Source: Pullichristensenella sp963930055
GTDB taxonomy: Bacteria; Bacillota; Clostridia; Christensenellales; Aristaeellaceae
DNA: 64,000 nucleotides
NCBI GenBank assembly: GCA_963930055.1
Contig: CAWVKS010000004.1
Coordinates: forward strand, 62,001-126,000
Direction: 5' to 3'
The position numbers and the translations under genes are program-made. Positions 17,084-26,006 of this stretch are shown here, piece after piece; position 1 is the stretch's first letter; each line of letters begins with the position of its first letter. The notes under the pieces were generated by a model. It was not told the DNA's origin and ran no database searches. It worked only from the letters and a program-made list of their open reading frames with translations.

Positions 17084-18073
17084 ATGATGAACATGGCATA
17101 CAATAAAAAATCGTGCGTTGCCCGCCGGCTGGCGGCTTTGCTGCTCTGCCTTGCGCTGCTTTGCGGCGGCGCCATGGCCGGCACGGTGCGCGGCGACCTT
17201 TCCAACCGCTTTGAGGAGCCGCCGACGCTGGAAAAGGACGGCCAGACCTACCAGTACCGTCGCGGGCTTGAGACCATCCTTTTTATGGGCATCGACACGC
17301 GCCTGCAGTACGACGACGTGCGCCAGGGCTTCCGCAACGGCGGCCAGAGCGACTTTTTGCTGCTCCTGGTCATCGATAAGGAGAACGAGACCATCACGCC
17401 CATCCACATCAACCGCGATGTGATGACGGAGATCACCGTCCTGGGCGTGCTCGGCGACGAGGCCGGCACGGTGGAGACGCAGCTGTGCCTCTCCCACGGC
17501 TTTGGCGACGGCAAGGAACAGAGCTGCGAGTATACCTGCGATGCGGTGAAGAACCTCTTCCTGGGCATCGACATCGACTACTACGTGTCCATGAACATGG
17601 ACGCCATTTCCGAACTGAACGACTTCATGGGCGGCGTCACCGTGACGCTCCTGGAGGACGTCACCGCCTACGACCCGACCATGACCGCCGGAAAGACCAT
17701 GACGCTGCATGGCATGCAGGCGGAATACTACGTCCGCCAGCGCTACTACATCGGCGACAGCAGCAATATGGGCCGCATGGAGCGCCAGCGCCAGTACATG
17801 ACCGAGCTTGCCAAGCTGGTCTACGCGCGCCTGGAAGACGGCGCCGACTTCATCGGCGAGCTCTTTGACGAGCTCAAGCCGATGCTGGTGACCAACATGG
17901 CCCGCGGCGCAATGATCAACACGGCCTGGGGCGCGCGCGATTATACGCTTGAGCATACGCGCACGCTCGAAGGCGAAAACGTCGTCGGCCCGGACGATCA
18001 CATGGAGTTCCACGCCGACGAGGAAGCCCTCAAGGATCTCGTCATCGAGGTCTTTTACGAGCCGGCTGAATGA
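17084..18073 (+). CDS. LCP-family (LytR-CpsA-Psr) glycopolymer ligase
   Basis: 329 residues. N-terminal single membrane anchor (residues ~12-33, RLAALLLCLALLCGGAMAG) and an extracellular LCP domain. LCP enzymes transfer undecaprenyl-linked glycopolymers onto peptidoglycan. Conserved features seen are LFMGIDTRLQYD near residue 65 and SDFLLLLVIDKENETITPI followed by HINRDVMTEI (about 90-115), the latter with the catalytic-type Arg and Asp. The middle carries DYYVSMNMDAISELNDFMGG, and ERQRQYMTELAKLV is near 230. Tandem ATGATG start after GGAGGAG. Located second in the operon; it probably attaches the finished capsular polymer to the wall. Confidence 0.88.
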   Translation: MMNMAYNKKSCVARRLAALLLCLALLCGGAMAGTVRGDLSNRFEEPPTLEKDGQTYQYRRGLETILFMGIDTRLQYDDVRQGFRNGGQSDFLLLLVIDKENETITPIHINRDVMTEITVLGVLGDEAGTVETQLCLSHGFGDGKEQSCEYTCDAVKNLFLGIDIDYYVSMNMDAISELNDFMGGVTVTLLEDVTAYDPTMTAGKTMTLHGMQAEYYVRQRYYIGDSSNMGRMERQRQYMTELAKLVYARLEDGADFIGELFDELKPMLVTNMARGAMINTAWGARDYTLEHTRTLEGENVVGPDDHMEFHADEEALKDLVIEVFYEPAE

Positions 18074-18177
18074 GCCCGGAACGCCGCTTGCGGTGTTTTG
18101 AGATATTGACTCAGGGGATTCGCGCTGCGCATACAACCACATTTCTTGCGCGCGCGGAAAGGAGGAGTTGGATTCTT

Positions 18178-18888
18178 ATGAGCAAAAAGTTGATTAGCCT
18201 GGTTCTTGCCCTGGTCCTTGTGCTGTCCCTTGGTTCTGCGTTTGCCGTTGAAAGCAGCCCCAGCACCAGCAGCCCGAGCACCAGCAGTCCGAGCACCAGC
18301 AGCCCCAGCACCAGCAGCCCCAGCACCAGCAGCCCGAGCACCAATGCCAGCGCTACGCTGATGACGAACGGCACTGTTGTTGGCGTCCTCTCTTCGTTGG
18401 GTGTCGAGCTGCCCGCCGACTTCCTTGCGGCTGTGCCGCAGCCCGCTGACGCGACCGAAGAAGAAGTTGCCGCCGCCCAGGAGATCCTGGAGGCGATCAA
18501 CGCCTTCGTCGCCGCCAACGGCCTGCCGGTCGTGGAGTACTTCGGCCTCGACGTTCAGACGGCGATCGCTGAGAAGCTGCCGCTGGATATGGCTGCCGAC
18601 GCTCTCGTCCTGCGCGAGTTCTTCGCGCTGCCGCTCAACGCCATGGCCGCCGCGTATGATCCCGCCTACGGTGACATCATCCTTCAGATGCAGTTCCCGG
18701 TGGACTTCGTGGAAGGCGACGTTGTCGTGCCCGTGCTCGGCATTCTCGACCCCGTGACCAACGTTGTCACCTGGGTTGCCCTGGATGCCGTTGTTAATGC
18801 CGATGGTTTCGTGGAGATCACCCTCACCGAGGATGTGTTTGCCCAGATCACCGAGGACAGCATCACCATGCTGGCCATCCTCGCCTGA
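18178..18888 (+). CDS. Secreted protein with SPSTS tandem repeats (unknown function)
   Basis: 236 residues from the ATG at 18178, preceded by AAAGGAGGAG; an in-frame extension to 18070 would overlap the LCP gene and lacks the signal peptide at its start. Residues 1-24 are a signal peptide (SLVLALVLVLSLGSAFA). Next comes a Ser/Pro/Thr array of about six 5-residue units (SPSTS), encoded by a 15-base tandem repeat at about 18256-18340. The remainder is acidic, alpha/beta and without Cys or recognised motif. The flexible linker and secretion fit a wall-exposed protein, possibly glycosylated. The 15-base array is prone to slippage, so length may vary between strains. Confidence 0.8.
   Translation: MSKKLISLVLALVLVLSLGSAFAVESSPSTSSPSTSSPSTSSPSTSSPSTSSPSTNASATLMTNGTVVGVLSSLGVELPADFLAAVPQPADATEEEVAAAQEILEAINAFVAANGLPVVEYFGLDVQTAIAEKLPLDMAADALVLREFFALPLNAMAAAYDPAYGDIILQMQFPVDFVEGDVVVPVLGILDPVTNVVTWVALDAVVNADGFVEITLTEDVFAQITEDSITMLAILA
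18256..18340 (+). repeat. 15-base tandem repeat coding SPSTS units
   Basis: About six copies of AGCCCSAGCACCAGC in frame inside the secreted-protein gene; third-position variants distinguish the copies. Confidence 0.85.
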
Positions 18889-18911
18889 TTGGCCGAAGCC
18901 TGACCGCTTTG

Positions 18912-18941
18912 GGCGAGGCGCGGGAATTCACGCGCCTCGCC
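18912..18941 (+). terminator. Strong hairpin after the SPSTS-protein gene
   Basis: 11-base-pair perfect stem GGCGAGGCGCG / CGCGCCTCGCC, loop GGAATTCA, but no T tract afterward. A second stem lies at 19020-19042. Either could pause or terminate polymerase inside the operon, where LoaP would allow read-through (inference). Confidence 0.55.
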
Positions 18942-19019
18942 ATACACAAACCTGTTGAACTGATCTCGATCGAACCTGAGTCAACCATAACAATCGGAGC
19001 AGATTCCGGGGCGCTGGGC

Positions 19020-19042
19020 CCGGCGGGCGTCCTGCCCGCCGG
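19020..19042 (+). terminator. Second intergenic hairpin before the wzz-like gene
   Basis: CCGGCGGGC / GCCCGCCGG stem with a five-base loop, followed by CCAGGCGTTGTTTTC. Confidence 0.5.
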
Positions 19043-19094
19043 CCAGGCGTTGTTTTCATAGATAGATACAGCATATCAGACCGGAGGAAGATCA

Positions 19095-19877
19095 ATGGCG
19101 GAGACAGAAAAGAGGCGCCGGCACGCTTCTCAGGCCCTGGAAGTGAGCGACGCGGCGGAAATCGAGCAGCAGGAAACGGAACTGGACCTGCTGGAGCTGT
19201 TTTATTATTTGCTCGAGCACATCAAGCAGCTGGCTATCGCCGCCATTGCCGGCGGTCTTGTCATGCTGCTGATCTCCCTTTTGATCCTTACGCCGCAATA
19301 CGAGGCTACCGCCAAGCTCTACGTCATGTCGCGGAGCGATTCGGCGGTCAACCTTTCAGACCTGCAGATCGGCTCTTACCTGACCTCGGACTATCAGGAA
19401 GTATTCAAGACCTGGGAAGTCCACGAGCAGGTCCTGCAAAACCTCGGGCTCGACTATGAATACGAAGAGCTCGAGAACATGATCAGCATCGAAAATCCCG
19501 CGGACACGCGCGTTCTCTACATCAACGTCACCTCCGACGACCCCAAGGAGGCGACGGCCATGGCCAATGAGTACGCGAACGTGGCGCGCGACTATATCTA
19601 CGAGATGATGGGCACGGAGGAACCGAGCCTCTTCTCCGTCGCGCTTGAGCCGCTCGAGCCCGTCAGCCCGAGAAAGGCGCTCAACACCTTCCTCGGCGCG
19701 CTGATCGCCGGCGTCGTCATGGCGGCGATACTCGTTGTGCGCTTTGTCATGGACGACAAGCTCAAGACGGCCGAGGACATCACCAAGTATATCGGCATAC
19801 CCACGCTGGCCATCGTTCCGGCGGTCGGGTCGCAGAAGAAAGCCTCTGCGAAGCCCAAGGGAAGGCAGGGACGATAA
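19095..19877 (+). CDS. Wzz/CapA-like polysaccharide co-polymerase (chain-length/kinase activator)
   Basis: 260 residues with the membrane topology of Gram-positive Wzz-type proteins: first membrane helix about residues 40-62 (HIKQLAIAAIAGGLVMLLIS), an extracellular loop with the family start TPQYEATAKLYVMSRSDSAV, and a second helix about 200-222 (FLGALIAGVVMAAILVVRFV), then a cytoplasmic tail (DDKLKTAEDITKYIGIPTLA). The tail is the part that activates the partner tyrosine kinase, encoded 3 bases downstream. A polymer-export/chain-length role follows from family and operon. The start ATG has GGAGGAAG upstream. Confidence 0.88.
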   Translation: MAETEKRRRHASQALEVSDAAEIEQQETELDLLELFYYLLEHIKQLAIAAIAGGLVMLLISLLILTPQYEATAKLYVMSRSDSAVNLSDLQIGSYLTSDYQEVFKTWEVHEQVLQNLGLDYEYEELENMISIENPADTRVLYINVTSDDPKEATAMANEYANVARDYIYEMMGTEEPSLFSVALEPLEPVSPRKALNTFLGALIAGVVMAAILVVRFVMDDKLKTAEDITKYIGIPTLAIVPAVGSQKKASAKPKGRQGR

Positions 19878-19880
19878 GCC

Positions 19881-20672
19881 ATGAACAAGATCGAATTCAC
19901 ACGCTTTGCCGAGCTGGATTATACCGGCGACGAGGCCCTGAACACGCTGTGCACCAACCTCACCTTCGCAGGCGCCGGCATCCGCAGGATCATGATGACC
20001 AGCTGCCACGCTTCGGAAGGCAAGAGCTTTATCACCATGAACATGATGCGTACGTTCGCCCGCCTGGGCAAGCGCGTCGCGCTCGTGGACGCCGACCTGC
20101 GCCGCAGCATGATCCTGGCCCGCTATGGCGGCCGCGTGCAAAAGGGCGTGCAGTTCGGCCTTACGCACTACCTGGCCGGCATGTGCTCGGCGGAGGATGT
20201 GCTCTACGAGACGAACATCCCCGGCGCCTACATGGTGCCCGTTGGCCGCGAGGTCAACAATTCCCTCTCGCTTTTGACCACGCAGAAGCTCTCCCAGCTG
20301 CTTGACTGGCTGGGCGACAAGTTTGACTTCGTGCTGGTGGACGCGCCGCCTGTCGGCATGATCATCGACGCGGCGGAGATCGCCAAGTCCTGCGACGGCG
20401 TGCTCTTTGTCATCAATTACAACACCATCAGCCGCCGCGAGATGCAGGAGGCCAAGCAGCAGATCGAACGCACGGGCTGCAAGATCCTCGGCGCGGTGCT
20501 CAACAACGTCAGCTTCGATACCTACACCAGCAAGAAATACTACTATAAGTCGTATTACAACTCCCACTACGAGAGCGATTACTATCAGCGCACGCCCACC
20601 AAGGGCAGCGCCAGGGGCGGCGGCAAATCCTCGCGGTCGTCCATCTCCGCTTCTTCCAAGAGGTCGAGATGA
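19881..20672 (+). CDS. CpsD/CapB-type bacterial tyrosine kinase (BY-kinase)
   Basis: 263-residue cytoplasmic kinase. Walker A-like P-loop SCHASEGKSF (41-50, with Lys48), Walker A' ALVDADLRR (67-75) and Walker B FVLVDAPPVGM (about 151-161). The C-terminal tail carries a dense tyrosine cluster (about 215-237, KKYYYKSYYNSHYESDYYQ), the autophosphorylation site of this family. The P-loop has CHA where most relatives have a Pro-Gly pair. It works with the upstream Wzz-like activator and is opposed by the downstream phosphatase, controlling polymer length/export. The end overlaps the phosphatase start (ATGA). Confidence 0.92.
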   Translation: MNKIEFTRFAELDYTGDEALNTLCTNLTFAGAGIRRIMMTSCHASEGKSFITMNMMRTFARLGKRVALVDADLRRSMILARYGGRVQKGVQFGLTHYLAGMCSAEDVLYETNIPGAYMVPVGREVNNSLSLLTTQKLSQLLDWLGDKFDFVLVDAPPVGMIIDAAEIAKSCDGVLFVINYNTISRREMQEAKQQIERTGCKILGAVLNNVSFDTYTSKKYYYKSYYNSHYESDYYQRTPTKGSARGGGKSSRSSISASSKRSR

Positions 20673-21412
20673 ACCGGGGCTTTATAGACATCCATCATCA
20701 CCTGATCTACGGCGTGGACGATGGCTCGCAAAACCTGCAGATGTCCCTGAAGATGGCGCAGCGGGCTTACGAAAACGGGACGCGGACGATCATCGCCACG
20801 CCCCACGTCACCCCGGGGGTCGAGAGGATCGACACGGAAAAGTATCTCCAGCGCCTGGACGGCATACGCGCCGCCTGCCGCGAGGCAGGCATGGATCTGC
20901 GTCTGCTCCTCGGCTCGGAGATCCTTTATACGGACATGACCTGCCGTCTGCTGGGTGAAGGCCGTGTCCCCACGTTGGCCGGCACGGAATACGTGCTGGT
21001 GGAATTCATGCCCGGCGTTCGCTACGACGCCCTTTACAAGGCGCTGGAGGGCATACTGCGCGCGGGTTTCCTTCCCGTCGTCGCCCATATCGAGCGCTAT
21101 GCCTGCCTGGCTTCGTCGCCGCGCCGCGCCGCGATGCTCAAGGACGAGCTCGAAGGCGTGCTCTTCCAGATGAACAATTCCACCATCCTTGGCGGCAGGG
21201 GCTTTTTCAACGACCTGCACACGCGCCGCCTCCTGGACGAGGGTCTGATCGACGTCACGGCTTCCGACGCCCACAACCTCCGCGAGCGCCCCACGCGCAT
21301 GCTGGAGGCCTATGAAAAATTGAAAGACGACTATGACAGCGTCTATGCCTCAAACATGACGGGAGTCAACCAGAAGGGCGGCTTCTGGCAGGCGATTGCT
21401 TCGGCAAAATAG
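20669..21412 (+). CDS. CpsB/CapC-type PHP-family protein-tyrosine phosphatase
   Basis: 247 residues. Metal-binding motifs of the PHP superfamily are visible: DIHHHLIYGVDDG (7-19), ATPHVTPG (about 44-51), GSEILYTDM near residue 90, AHIERY near residue 140 and TASDAHNLRERP near residue 196. Members are Mn-dependent phosphatases that remove phosphate from the tyrosine tail of the partner BY-kinase. It starts within the kinase stop codon, so translation is coupled. A strong terminator follows. Confidence 0.92.
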   Translation: MNRGFIDIHHHLIYGVDDGSQNLQMSLKMAQRAYENGTRTIIATPHVTPGVERIDTEKYLQRLDGIRAACREAGMDLRLLLGSEILYTDMTCRLLGEGRVPTLAGTEYVLVEFMPGVRYDALYKALEGILRAGFLPVVAHIERYACLASSPRRAAMLKDELEGVLFQMNNSTILGGRGFFNDLHTRRLLDEGLIDVTASDAHNLRERPTRMLEAYEKLKDDYDSVYASNMTGVNQKGGFWQAIASAK

Positions 21413-21445
21413 GCCGGCATTGCATCCCGCGGCAAGACGCGACCG

Positions 21446-21486
21446 ATCTGCCCGCGATCCCTTCGGGGATCGGGCAGATATTGTTT
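21446..21486 (+). terminator. Rho-independent terminator after the kinase/phosphatase genes
   Basis: 5' arm 21446-21461 and 3' arm 21466-21479 around a TTCG tetraloop (14 pairs, two-base bulge), then ATTGTTTG. It splits the regulatory and glycan-synthesis halves of the locus. Confidence 0.75.
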
Positions 21487-22038
21487 GCGCCGCTTTTAGC
21501 TGCGCCTGCCGTCTTGGAAAGGGGCTTTTTCCGAAATGCATTGGATCAACGTCACGCGGTCGTCGATGCCGCCCTTTGAGGAATATTGCGAGGAGATCCG
21601 CTCGATCTGGGACCTTCGGTGGATGAAAACCATTGATGATTCGCACAGGGAATGGGCGGCCAAGCGGTCGGTTTCTTGTGCAGCGCGCACAACAAAAAAG
21701 CCAGAGCGCGGCTTCAGACATCGATCTGGCCATTTTAAGCCGGCCGCCGCGGCTGAAAGCGGCGCTTTTCGGCGCCCATCCGAACCGGCATCCATCCATC
21801 GAACCGCTTGACGTACAAGTCCCGCGCCATGCGCGCTTCGGGGGAGGGAAAGGCTGCCGCTTCCGCCGGTCCACCGCGCCGCAAAAAGCGCAACGCGCAA
21901 CACGACCCGGAAACAGCGAAAACGACCATTGGGGAGACGGCATCCGCTTCCCCACGGATATGAAGACACATCCGCCCCGCCCTGTATGCACGCGGGGCGG
22001 ATACGAACCATCAGAGCAACGGGATGGGGGAGAAAAGC
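21487..22038. other. ~550-base intergenic gap within the polysaccharide locus
   Basis: No supported gene. It holds a perfect 11-base-pair hairpin at 21970-22002 (ATCCGCCCCGC / GCGGGGCGGAT, loop of 11) shortly before the sugar transferase gene. I see no good promoter, which suggests that transcription arrives by read-through from upstream, as expected in a LoaP-controlled operon, though this is inference. Confidence 0.5.
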
Positions 22039-22767
22039 ATGGAAACCAGCCGGGAGCGCTGCGAGGAGCAGAGCACCGTCAAGAAGGAGCGGCAGGCGAC
22101 GCCGAACCCGCCTCCGCAGCGACAGACGGAGATCGACCGAAGCCACGTGCTGCACACGAAGCGGCTGTACTGGTTCGGCCGGCGCGCGCAGGACATCGTA
22201 TTGTCCCTGATCTCGCTGCTGATCCTCTGGCCGCTGATGCTGATCGTGGCGCTGGTGATCTGGATCGACAGTCCGGGAGCGAGTCCGATCTTCGCGCAGG
22301 AGCGCGTGGGGAGGGACGGGAAACGGTTCATGTTCCTGAAATTCCGCTCCATGATCCCGAACGCAGAGGAGCGTCTTGAAGAACTGCTTGATCAGAACGA
22401 GATGGACGGCCCCGTGTTCAAGATCAAGGACGATCCGCGCATCACGCGGGTGGGACGTTTCCTGCGCAAGACGAGCATCGACGAACTGCCGCAGCTTTTG
22501 AACATCCTCAAGGGGGACATGAGCATCGTCGGCCCGCGTCCCGCGCTGCCGCGGGAGGTAGAGCAGTACAGCGACTACGAAAGGCAAAGGCTCTATGTCA
22601 CCCCCGGTCTTACCTGCTTCTGGCAGATCCAGCCGAACCGCAACGACCTGAGTTTCGCGGAGTGGATGGATCTGGATCTGAAGTACGTGCAGGAGAGAAG
22701 CTTCACGACGGACTGGAAGATCATATTCAAGACCGTTGGCGCGGTGCTGGGGATGAATGGGGAGTAG
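22039..22767 (+). CDS. Undecaprenyl-phosphate sugar-phosphate transferase (initiating phosphoglycosyl transferase)
   Basis: 242 residues from the ATG at 22039, six bases after GGGGGAG. Bacterial sugar transferase family (PF02397), monotopic PGT: a hydrophobic segment about 58-82 (DIVLSLISLLILWPLMLIVA), then the catalytic core FLKFRSMIPNAEERL (about 105), DDPRITRVGRFLRKTSIDEL (about 132) and MSIVGPRPALPREVE (about 160). It loads the first sugar-1-phosphate onto undecaprenyl phosphate and so begins repeat-unit assembly at the membrane. The first sugar cannot be told from sequence. Confidence 0.92.
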   Translation: METSRERCEEQSTVKKERQATPNPPPQRQTEIDRSHVLHTKRLYWFGRRAQDIVLSLISLLILWPLMLIVALVIWIDSPGASPIFAQERVGRDGKRFMFLKFRSMIPNAEERLEELLDQNEMDGPVFKIKDDPRITRVGRFLRKTSIDELPQLLNILKGDMSIVGPRPALPREVEQYSDYERQRLYVTPGLTCFWQIQPNRNDLSFAEWMDLDLKYVQERSFTTDWKIIFKTVGAVLGMNGE

Positions 22768-23270
22768 GGACGCGGTGTTGTTGCTGGGTGATCGCGTCTA
22801 TTCCAACACAAGCGTGAAGAGCTACATGAAGCAGTTGCTGGAGGTCTACGAGAGCAGCAGGCAATTGATGATGGTGCTGGACGAGATAGTGGTGGATCGG
22901 ACGATGTACTACGGAGCGAGCCGATTCACCGAATCAAGGAGCGGCGGATGTAGAATCGGGCATCGCAGACGAGCCAGCGGTGGAATATACAAAGACGCAA
23001 CTGAGTGTGCGGAGCCCCAAAACGAGGCGCAATTTTACTGTGTGTTTGAACAATATGTGCGGATGCTGCAGACATTCGAGCTTTTATGGCGCAATATTCG
23101 TGAGGGTTAAAAAGCCGGGAGTAAATACGAACAGACCAGCGCGTGGGAGATCTGCGCGACTAACGGCATGACCAGCTACCGTAAGGACTGAAAGCGTTAT
23201 GACATCGGCATCTCGCAGAAATATAGGGAAACGATTGGCGCTTTCGGCGGCGAGCGTGCACGGAGCTGGG
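22757..23270 (+). pseudogene. Degenerate gene remnant, possibly sugar nucleotidyltransferase (GalU-like)
   Basis: The first ~40 codons (LLLGDRVYSNTSVKSYMKQL and LEVYESSRQLMMVLDEI) resemble the segment of UTP-glucose-1-phosphate uridylyltransferases that carries LLGDD and the following helix. Homology then breaks, frames shift and stop codons appear; KRYDIG near 23196, after a stop, resembles the C-terminal GalU motif. The N-terminal half expected for GalU is missing. It overlaps the end of the sugar transferase gene by 11 bases. Assignment is tentative. Confidence 0.45.
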
Positions 23271-23305
23271 CAAACGCGGCGCAGATGGATTCAGAAGGGG
23301 TAGCG

Positions 23306-24586
23306 ATGGTGAATACGATCAGGGAAAAGAAAAGACTGCTGATTTTTGCGCAATACTATGCGCCGGATATCGTTTCCACGAGCCAGCTTTTGAAAGATCT
23401 GGCCGAAGGGTTGCTGGATGATTTTGCAGTGACCGTTATTTGTGTCGTGCCATCTTCCAGCGGAACGATTGATGGCGCATACAAAACCCAAAGGCACTAT
23501 CATGAAGAATTGAATGGCGTGAAAATCATTCGCGTTCGTGTGCCGGAGTTCGTCAAGAGTAACAAGATCAGCCGCGTGAAAAATATACTGGCATATTTTT
23601 TTGGTGCGCTGGGCGCGTGTCGCAAAGCAGGCAAGCAGGATTATGTGTTTGCGATTTCCCAGCCTCCGGTTCTTGGAGGACTTCTGGGCGTTTTGGGAAA
23701 GTGGCAAAAGCGCGCAAAACTGATTTATTGCATCCAGGATTTCAACCCGGAGCAGATTATGGCTGTTCGCTATAGCAGCAATAAGCTTGTTCTGAAGACG
23801 ATGATGCTTCTGGACAAGTTTTCATGTCGGCGCTCTGATCTTGTGGTCACCGTGGGGCGAGATCTTGTTCAAACGCTGGAAGGGCGTTTCAAGGGAAAGC
23901 GGGTTCCCAAATACGCAATGATCAACAACTGGATCAATGAAAAGGAAGTGTACCCGCTCGCGCCAGATCACAAAGGCGTTCTCGCGTTCAAGAACCAATA
24001 TGGGCTGGCGGGCAAATTCGTTATCATGTATTCCGGAAATATTGGATTGTACTACGATCTGCAAAATTTGATGAAAGTCATGGAAAAGTTCGGGCCGGAG
24101 ACGGTGACGAACGACGGCCGGCCGGTGGTTTTCGCCTTTGTCGGTGCAGGCGCGGTATTGGATCAATTGGAACGCTATACGAGTGAGCACCACATGGAAA
24201 ACGTCGTGTTTATCCCCTTCCAGCCCAAGGAAGCGCTGGTATATAGCTTAAACGCTGGTGATGTGCATTGGTGCGTCAACGCCGTGGGGCTCAAGGGCGT
24301 GAGCTGTCCAAGCAAGTACTATGGCTTGGCTGCTGCGGCACGTCCCGTTCTTGGGGTGCTGGAAAAAGGATCGGAGATTCGCTGTCTTCTGGAGCAGACG
24401 CGCGGCGGGCTGGTGTGCGACCCGTCAGATTACCGCCGGATCGAAGAAAATATCCGCTGGTTTATCTCGAATGCGAACAGTGCCGAATTGGCGGATATGG
24501 GCAAGCGATCGTACGCATATCTGCACGAAGAACTCAGCATGAAGAAGAGCATTCGCAAATACAAAGAGGAGATATTGCTCTTGTGA
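23306..24586 (+). CDS. Glycosyltransferase family 4 (WcaI/WbuB-like)
   Basis: 426 residues from the ATG at 23306 (GAAGGGG upstream; an ATG 7 codons earlier is possible). GT-B fold: the N-terminal half begins LLIFAQYYAPDIVSTSQLLK, the nucleotide-sugar side begins KFVIMYSGNIGLYYDLQNLM (about 235), with VVFAFVGAGAVLDQLE near 280 and VSCPSKYYGLAAAARPVLGV near 335, which is the donor-binding region. Usually adds a deoxy- or amino-sugar to lipid-linked intermediates; donor and acceptor are unknown. Cytoplasmic, membrane-associated. Confidence 0.88.
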   Translation: MVNTIREKKRLLIFAQYYAPDIVSTSQLLKDLAEGLLDDFAVTVICVVPSSSGTIDGAYKTQRHYHEELNGVKIIRVRVPEFVKSNKISRVKNILAYFFGALGACRKAGKQDYVFAISQPPVLGGLLGVLGKWQKRAKLIYCIQDFNPEQIMAVRYSSNKLVLKTMMLLDKFSCRRSDLVVTVGRDLVQTLEGRFKGKRVPKYAMINNWINEKEVYPLAPDHKGVLAFKNQYGLAGKFVIMYSGNIGLYYDLQNLMKVMEKFGPETVTNDGRPVVFAFVGAGAVLDQLERYTSEHHMENVVFIPFQPKEALVYSLNAGDVHWCVNAVGLKGVSCPSKYYGLAAAARPVLGVLEKGSEIRCLLEQTRGGLVCDPSDYRRIEENIRWFISNANSAELADMGKRSYAYLHEELSMKKSIRKYKEEILLL

Positions 24587-24736
24587 GCTAACTTTGCCAA
24601 ATCGGTAGCGTCCTTGGCCGGATCGCTTCAAACAGCAAAAAAATGCTTCAGTTCAAAGTTCGCAGCGCAACTATGGACAAAAGCGCGAGGCCGTGTGTTG
24701 GCGTGCCGGCAGGCAGCGTTATAGGGGAGAACGCAC

Positions 24737-25981
24737 ATGAAAAGCATATTGGGCTTGATGAAAGACACTGTATATCGCTGCATGGCATGGATTTGCAGGC
24801 TTGTGATGCTGTTTCCCAGACAGGAAGAGCTTTGGGTATTCGGTGCGTGGAAGGGAAAGCTTTATGCCGATAATGCGAAATACATGTTTGAATATGTCAA
24901 TCGCGAGCATCCGCAAATACGAGCGGTTTGGATTGCCAGAGACAGGGCCGTGGTTCGGGAGGTGCGCGCCAAGGGCTATCATAGTTATGCCAACCACTCT
25001 CTCATGGGCATTTCTCTTTGCCTTCGCGCTGGAGTAGCGCTGATGACGGAGGATACCCACGATATCAGCAAAGTGCTTATTTCTGGCTCGAAGATGATCC
25101 AGCTCTGGCATGGCATGGGCATCAAGGATGTTCGCAAGTTTGTTCAGCCAGATATCAGCCGCGCGCGTGCACATTATTTGAAATATGCGCATCCCTACGA
25201 GCGCCAGTATTGGATGACGGCCTGTCGGGACGCAGCCGAGAAGTACGCGCGGGCCTTTGGCGTTCCGCCGGAGCAGATGTTCATCACGGGCCAACCGAAG
25301 GACGATAACTTCGTCGTCTGCGGAAAAAACGCGATGGTGGAAAAAATTCGAGCCAGACATCCGGGAGCAACGATCTATGTATATCTGCCCACTCATCGGA
25401 ATTTTGGGCAGGGCGATGTCTGCAAGGAGCTTACCTATGAAGCATTTGCCCGCCTAAACGCGCTGCTGTGCGAGAAACAGATCGTGATGATTTTCAAACC
25501 GCACACACATGAATTCGTACATTATCGGGGAAAGACGCGCAGCCTGAGCAATGTCATCTTTGCCACGGATCCCGAGGTGTATGGCGACGTGTATACGTTC
25601 CTTCCGATGTGCGACGGCCTGATCACCGATTATTCGGGCGTCATGCTGGGATACCTTACGGGCGGAAAACCGATCGTATACTTTCCTTTCGACATGGACG
25701 AATATCTGCGCAATGACGCCGGATTCTGTTTCCGTTATGAGGAAGTGACCGCGGGGCCTATCTGCAAAACATGGGAAGAGGTCGTGCACGCAATTGATGC
25801 GATCCGCGCGAAAGATACCTACAAGCAGCGGCGTGAGGAACTGCGAAAGCGCTTCAGCCCCTACAATGACGGGAGAAACTGCCAAAGGGTGTATCAGTCG
25901 ATCCAAAGCATCCTAGACCGTCCGATTGAGAGCGGATGGAGTCGCGTTCGACAGGTGCAGGGAGCGGGAGGCGAAGTGTAA
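24737..25981 (+). CDS. CDP-glycerol:glycerophosphotransferase (TagB/TagF family)
   Basis: 414 residues of the Glyphos_transf family (PF04464). Motifs: ELWVFGAWKGKLYADNAKYM (about 33), MIQLWHGMGIKDVRKF (about 120, with the catalytic-type His), FITGQPKDDNFV (about 180), FKPHTHEF (about 255) and GLITDYSGVMLGYLTGGKPI (about 295). It transfers glycerol-1-phosphate, or polymerises it, onto a membrane-linked acceptor. The nearby tagD gene makes the CDP-glycerol donor. The short N-terminus lacks the extra domain of TagF, so a single-transfer decoration enzyme is more likely than a processive polymerase (inference). Confidence 0.88.
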   Translation: MKSILGLMKDTVYRCMAWICRLVMLFPRQEELWVFGAWKGKLYADNAKYMFEYVNREHPQIRAVWIARDRAVVREVRAKGYHSYANHSLMGISLCLRAGVALMTEDTHDISKVLISGSKMIQLWHGMGIKDVRKFVQPDISRARAHYLKYAHPYERQYWMTACRDAAEKYARAFGVPPEQMFITGQPKDDNFVVCGKNAMVEKIRARHPGATIYVYLPTHRNFGQGDVCKELTYEAFARLNALLCEKQIVMIFKPHTHEFVHYRGKTRSLSNVIFATDPEVYGDVYTFLPMCDGLITDYSGVMLGYLTGGKPIVYFPFDMDEYLRNDAGFCFRYEEVTAGPICKTWEEVVHAIDAIRAKDTYKQRREELRKRFSPYNDGRNCQRVYQSIQSILDRPIESGWSRVRQVQGAGGEV

Positions 25982-26006
25982 AGCCACCAAAAGAGAGGGA
26001 AGCGTT

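Noticed and set aside
16171..17205. 344-codon minus-strand frame opposite loaP and its leader
   Set aside because: Antisense to loaP; no start context; the + strand gene has clear NusG features and promoter.
18256..18340. Short tandem array resembling a direct-repeat regulatory site
   Set aside because: It is in-frame coding sequence for SPSTS units.
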